Source of the DNA: Bacteroidota bacterium
GTDB taxonomy: Bacteria > Bacteroidota > Bacteroidia > Palsa-965
NCBI GenBank assembly: GCA_006218065.1
Contig: VBWE01000013.1
Coordinates: 19,570 to 83,569 of the forward strand
Direction of reading: 5' to 3'
Length of the DNA: 64,000 nt
Shown here: positions 60,790 through 64,000 of the stretch, piece after piece
Layout of the letters: each line of letters starts with the position of its first letter
Position numbering within the stretch: position 1 is the first letter of the stretch
Notes under the pieces: model-generated
What the model was told of the DNA's origin: nothing
Databases searched by the model: none
What the model saw: the letters and a program-made list of their open reading frames with translations, nothing else
Position numbers and translations under genes: made by a program

Positions 60790-63126
60790 ATGCTTACTCG
60801 TTTTCAAAAAATTTTCGCTGTGCTGCTGCTGCTGATTCCGTTCAGCGGTTTTTCGCAATCCGTTGTCCAGACCGTTCGCGGCGAAGTACTCGATAACCAG
60901 ACCAAATCGCCGCTCACCGGGGCCGTAGTGGTGCTCACCGACAGTATCCGCATCAATTCCATGGTGGATGATGCCGGGAATTTCCGTTTGACCGGCGTTC
61001 CGATCGGTCGCCACAATATTAAGATCAGTATGCTCGGGTACCGCGAACGCCTGATTCCCGTGGTTGTAAGTGCGGGCAAGGAAGTGGTCCTCACCGTGGA
61101 GATGGAACAGATGTACATCGAAGGGGAAGAAGTCGTGATCGAAGCCGACAAAACAAAACCGAACAATGAAATGACCACGGTGAGTTCGCGGCCTTTTTCG
61201 ATCGATGAAACGCAGCGGTACGCGGGCAGCCTGGGCGATCCGGCGCGCATGGCCGCAAACTTCGCCGGCGTGCAGGGAAACAACGATTCGCGAAACGATA
61301 TCGTGATCCGCGGCAATTCGCCGGTAGGTGTTTTGTGGCGTCTGAACGGGATCGATATTCCCAACCCGAACCATTTCGGTTCGTTCGGAAGCACCGGCGG
61401 ACCGGTAAGCATCCTGAACAATAACGTGCTGAGTAATTCCGATTTTATGACGGGCGCTTTCCCGGCGGAATACGGCAATGCGCTCGCGGGTGTGTTCGAT
61501 TTGCGGATGCGCAACGGGAACAATGAAAAACACGAGTTCATGGGACAGCTCGGTTTCAACGGCTTTGAGGCGGGAGCCGAAGGACCGCTGACGAGAAAAA
61601 AACGTTCCTCGTACCTGGTGAATTACCGGTATTCTTCGCTCGATCTTTTCAGCAAAATGGGCATCGATTTCGGAACAGGTTCTGCTATTCCGAAATACCA
61701 GGATGTATCGTTCAAGTTCAATATGCCTACCGAAAAGCGCGGCGTGTTTTCCGTATTCGGTATCGGCGGGCGGAGTTACGTGGAATTCCTCGACAGTCAG
61801 CGCGACACGACCAAAACATATTATAAAACGCATATGGGTGCGGGCGGAATTTCACACGCGTATAATTTCGGAACAAGCGCATACGGAAAACTGACGATCG
61901 CCGCATCCTATACCGATGTCGACGCGCGGCAGGATTCAGTAACCTACAGCAACGGCGCGATCACACCGTATTACGGAAACTTTTTCCAGCAGCTGAAACT
62001 GAATGCGAATTATATGCTCACCAAAAAATTCAGCACGCGCAACACGCTGAAGTCCGGTGTTTTTGCCGACCGTATCGACTACTCGCTGGAAGACAGCGTG
62101 CTTCGTTACGGAAGCATTTTCCACAAGCTGCGCGATTCAGAAGGAACGACCTGGCTGCTGCGCGGTTTCAGCCAGTGGCAGCATAAATTCAGCGAAAGAC
62201 TGACACTGAACAGCGGTGTGTATTACCAGCAACTCACGCTGAACAATTCCATTGCAGTTGAACCGCGCATGGGTCTGCGCTGGGAAATGACGGAGAAGCA
62301 ATCGCTGAGCATCGCGTCGGGCATGCACAGCCAGATGCAGACGATCTTTATGTACTTCAGCCAGACGCGCCTGCCCGACGGCAGTTATATCCAGACGAAC
62401 CGCGATCTCGATTTCTCGAAAAGCATTCACACCGTGATCGCCTACGATTATAATTTCATCAAGGACTCGCGCCTGAAACTGGAATTGTATCACCAGCATC
62501 TTTATAATATCCCGATCGTAAAAACCTTCCCGGCTTATTCCGGCTTAAACGAAGGCGCGGATTTCAACAACCCGAGCATCGACAGCCTCGAAACCGGCGG
62601 CACCGGCAGAAATTACGGCGCGGAAATCACCGTAGAGAAATTTTTCAGCAAAGGATATTACTATCTCGTTACCGCCTCGCTTTTCGATTCGAAATACAAA
62701 GGATACGACAAGGTGGAACGCAATACCGTGTTCAACGGAAACTATACGCTGAACGTACTGGCCGGGAAAGAATTCCAGCTGGGCAAAAAAGGGAAGAACG
62801 TACTCGCTGTTAACCTGAAAGGCACCTGGGCCGGCGGCAAACGGTATGTCCCGATCGATTTCCAGGCTTCGGCAGTCGCAGGCGAAGCGGTTTACCAATA
62901 CGATCACGCTTTCGAGAAACGGTACTCCGATTATTTCCGCACGGATATCAAAGTCGCTTTTACACGCAACGGGAAACGCATCACGCAGCAGTGGGCCATC
63001 GACTGCTCGAACATCACCGATCACAAAAACGTGTTCATCGAAACGTATAATCCCGCGAGCAATTCCATGAATACACAGTACCAGATGGGCCTTTTCATCA
63101 TCCCCATGTACCGGATCACATTCTGA
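60790..63126 (+). CDS. TonB-dependent outer-membrane receptor
   Basis: 778 residues from ATG 60790 (MLTRFQKIFAVLLLLIPFSGFSQSVV, a signal peptide); the frame is open back to 60586 but that part overlaps a palindrome and the promoter. A carboxypeptidase-regulatory-like domain follows (about 25-110, TVRGEVLDNQTKSPLTGAVVVLTD), then a plug with DIVIRGNSPVGVLWRLNGIDIPNPNHFG and a barrel ending MYRITF with the terminal Phe. No SusD partner. The ligand is unknown; 6 bases downstream begins a LytS-type kinase, an unusual partner that may report uptake or envelope state. Confidence 0.9.
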   Translation: MLTRFQKIFAVLLLLIPFSGFSQSVVQTVRGEVLDNQTKSPLTGAVVVLTDSIRINSMVDDAGNFRLTGVPIGRHNIKISMLGYRERLIPVVVSAGKEVVLTVEMEQMYIEGEEVVIEADKTKPNNEMTTVSSRPFSIDETQRYAGSLGDPARMAANFAGVQGNNDSRNDIVIRGNSPVGVLWRLNGIDIPNPNHFGSFGSTGGPVSILNNNVLSNSDFMTGAFPAEYGNALAGVFDLRMRNGNNEKHEFMGQLGFNGFEAGAEGPLTRKKRSSYLVNYRYSSLDLFSKMGIDFGTGSAIPKYQDVSFKFNMPTEKRGVFSVFGIGGRSYVEFLDSQRDTTKTYYKTHMGAGGISHAYNFGTSAYGKLTIAASYTDVDARQDSVTYSNGAITPYYGNFFQQLKLNANYMLTKKFSTRNTLKSGVFADRIDYSLEDSVLRYGSIFHKLRDSEGTTWLLRGFSQWQHKFSERLTLNSGVYYQQLTLNNSIAVEPRMGLRWEMTEKQSLSIASGMHSQMQTIFMYFSQTRLPDGSYIQTNRDLDFSKSIHTVIAYDYNFIKDSRLKLELYHQHLYNIPIVKTFPAYSGLNEGADFNNPSIDSLETGGTGRNYGAEITVEKFFSKGYYYLVTASLFDSKYKGYDKVERNTVFNGNYTLNVLAGKEFQLGKKGKNVLAVNLKGTWAGGKRYVPIDFQASAVAGEAVYQYDHAFEKRYSDYFRTDIKVAFTRNGKRITQQWAIDCSNITDHKNVFIETYNPASNSMNTQYQMGLFIIPMYRITF

Positions 63127-63132
63127 TAAACG

Positions 63133-64000
63133 ATGAAGAATAAAGAAAAACTGAACGACGGCTGGGCGCAGATCATCGGGATTCCGGGCGTGGGACTGAT
63201 CCTTTATTTTTCGCTGCATTACGGTCGCCTCGAAGCCGATGTATTGCCCCCCTGGGTGCAGCCGTTGCTCACGGTCACGGTTACGGCGATTATCTGGACA
63301 TTAAACCGGCAGAACGTTTTGTTTTTCCGCAACCGTTTTCCCGGCTATTCGAAAACATTGCGACGCATATTATACCAGTTCGGTTCGAGCATGGTTCTTT
63401 CCGCTGTGCTTTTGCTGGTAATCAGCTATGCGCTGAGTTTTATAAACCGCGCCTGCTGGACCGACCGGAACCTGCTGCTTATCAATCTTTTTTCCGGCTT
63501 GTCGGTAACGCTGGTGATCAGCATCATTTACGAATGCGTTTATTTTTTCCAGAAATGGCGTGAAGGCATCGTGGAAGCCGAGCACCTGAAAAGAGAAAAC
63601 CTGCAGTTCCAGTTCGAAACGCTGAAAAGCCAGGTCAACCCGCATTTCCTGTTCAATACGTTGAATACGCTGGCTTCACTGATCGAGGAAGAACCTAAAA
63701 ACGCCGTTCGGTTCGTGGAGCATCTTTCGCAGGTGTATCGTTACGTGCTGACGAGCCGCGACAAAAACCTGATTCCGCTCGAAGATGAAATCCGTTTCAT
63801 CCGTTCCTATCTCTTCCTGCTGGAAATGCGTTTCGGGAAAAACCTGGTCGTGACCATCAACGTGCCGGAAAACAATACACAGCAGCAGTTACCACCGCTC
63901 GCGCTGCAACTGCTCGTTGAAAATGCGATCAAGCACAACGTGGTTTCAGCAGACTCCCCGCTCATGCTCAGCATCACTGTGAATCAAAACGGGCAGCTTT
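63133..64000 (+). CDS. LytS-type (His_kinase family) sensor kinase, truncated by window end
   Basis: The 289 visible residues start at MKNKEKLNDGWAQIIG and continue past the window. Four membrane segments in residues about 10-135, no large sensor domain. The phospho-acceptor region is QFETLKSQVNPHFLFNTLNTLASLIEE (His in NPHFLFN), followed by RFVEHLSQVYRYVLTSRDKNLIPLEDEI and LQLLVENAIKHNVV, the N box of the HATPase domain. Such kinases usually pair with a LytTR regulator, expected just downstream. It starts 6 bases after the TonB receptor gene, so probably co-transcribed. Confidence 0.92.
   Translation, partial: MKNKEKLNDGWAQIIGIPGVGLILYFSLHYGRLEADVLPPWVQPLLTVTVTAIIWTLNRQNVLFFRNRFPGYSKTLRRILYQFGSSMVLSAVLLLVISYALSFINRACWTDRNLLLINLFSGLSVTLVISIIYECVYFFQKWREGIVEAEHLKRENLQFQFETLKSQVNPHFLFNTLNTLASLIEEEPKNAVRFVEHLSQVYRYVLTSRDKNLIPLEDEIRFIRSYLFLLEMRFGKNLVVTINVPENNTQQQLPPLALQLLVENAIKHNVVSADSPLMLSITVNQNGQL

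Overview
The window is chromosomal DNA of a free-living member of the Bacteroidota, with balanced GC by eye. The evidence is type IX secretion (T9SS) C-terminal sorting domains on several secreted proteins, two TonB-dependent receptors with a carboxypeptidase-regulatory-like N-terminal domain, a PorG-like/UppS/BamA/OmpH/OmpH/MurI gene order, and repeated use of the Bacteroidota -7 promoter box TAnnTTTG just upstream of start codons. No rRNA, tRNA, CRISPR array, phage or transposase gene was recognised. The lineage below phylum level cannot be fixed from the sequence.

Layout. 1-3.6 kb: the end of a class-3 lipase-like gene, then hmgA and hpd (tyrosine to homogentisate to ring cleavage). 3.7-8.4 kb: two tandem paralogues of a huge glycine-rich T9SS cargo protein; the first is frameshifted twice. 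8.5-15 kb: a lipoprotein, a GT28/MurG-like glycosyltransferase, trmB (with an apparent internal deletion), a DUF1653 protein and two more T9SS cargo proteins (SGNH-type and CotH-type). 15.1-22.4 kb: an inorganic-carbon cluster with a small lysine/glutamate-rich exported protein, a SulP transporter, a beta-carbonic anhydrase and the DabA/DabB bicarbonate-accumulation complex. 22.5-30.8 kb: a phosphate regulon with a porin, pstSCAB, phoU, a DUF47 regulator and a Pit transporter, with Pho-box-like direct repeats before both transcription units. 31-41.5 kb: mixed housekeeping genes (trpS, plsC, gatC, aroQ, xerD) with lipoproteins, a LuxE-like enzyme, a membrane acyltransferase, an HTTM protein and a bacilliredoxin. 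41.7-49.3 kb: TonB receptor, EVE protein, M48 metallopeptidase and a PAS histidine kinase with a receiver-only partner. 49.5-56.7 kb: gamma-carbonic anhydrase, murI and the outer-membrane assembly cluster. 56.9-64 kb: TolC/HlyD, tsaB, a TonB receptor and a truncated LytS-type kinase.

The most striking non-coding signal is that a large share of the intergenic gaps carries a long palindrome, usually with a private sequence. Several are nested, one palindrome inside another. One family with TGTTTAAAATT ends recurs in and around the pst operon and next to xerD.

The best candidate systems are the carbon-uptake cluster (SulP + beta-CA + DabAB + an undescribed small protein) in what looks like an organic-carbon user, and the nested intergenic palindromes. 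All family names are assigned by eye from motifs; no database search was run.
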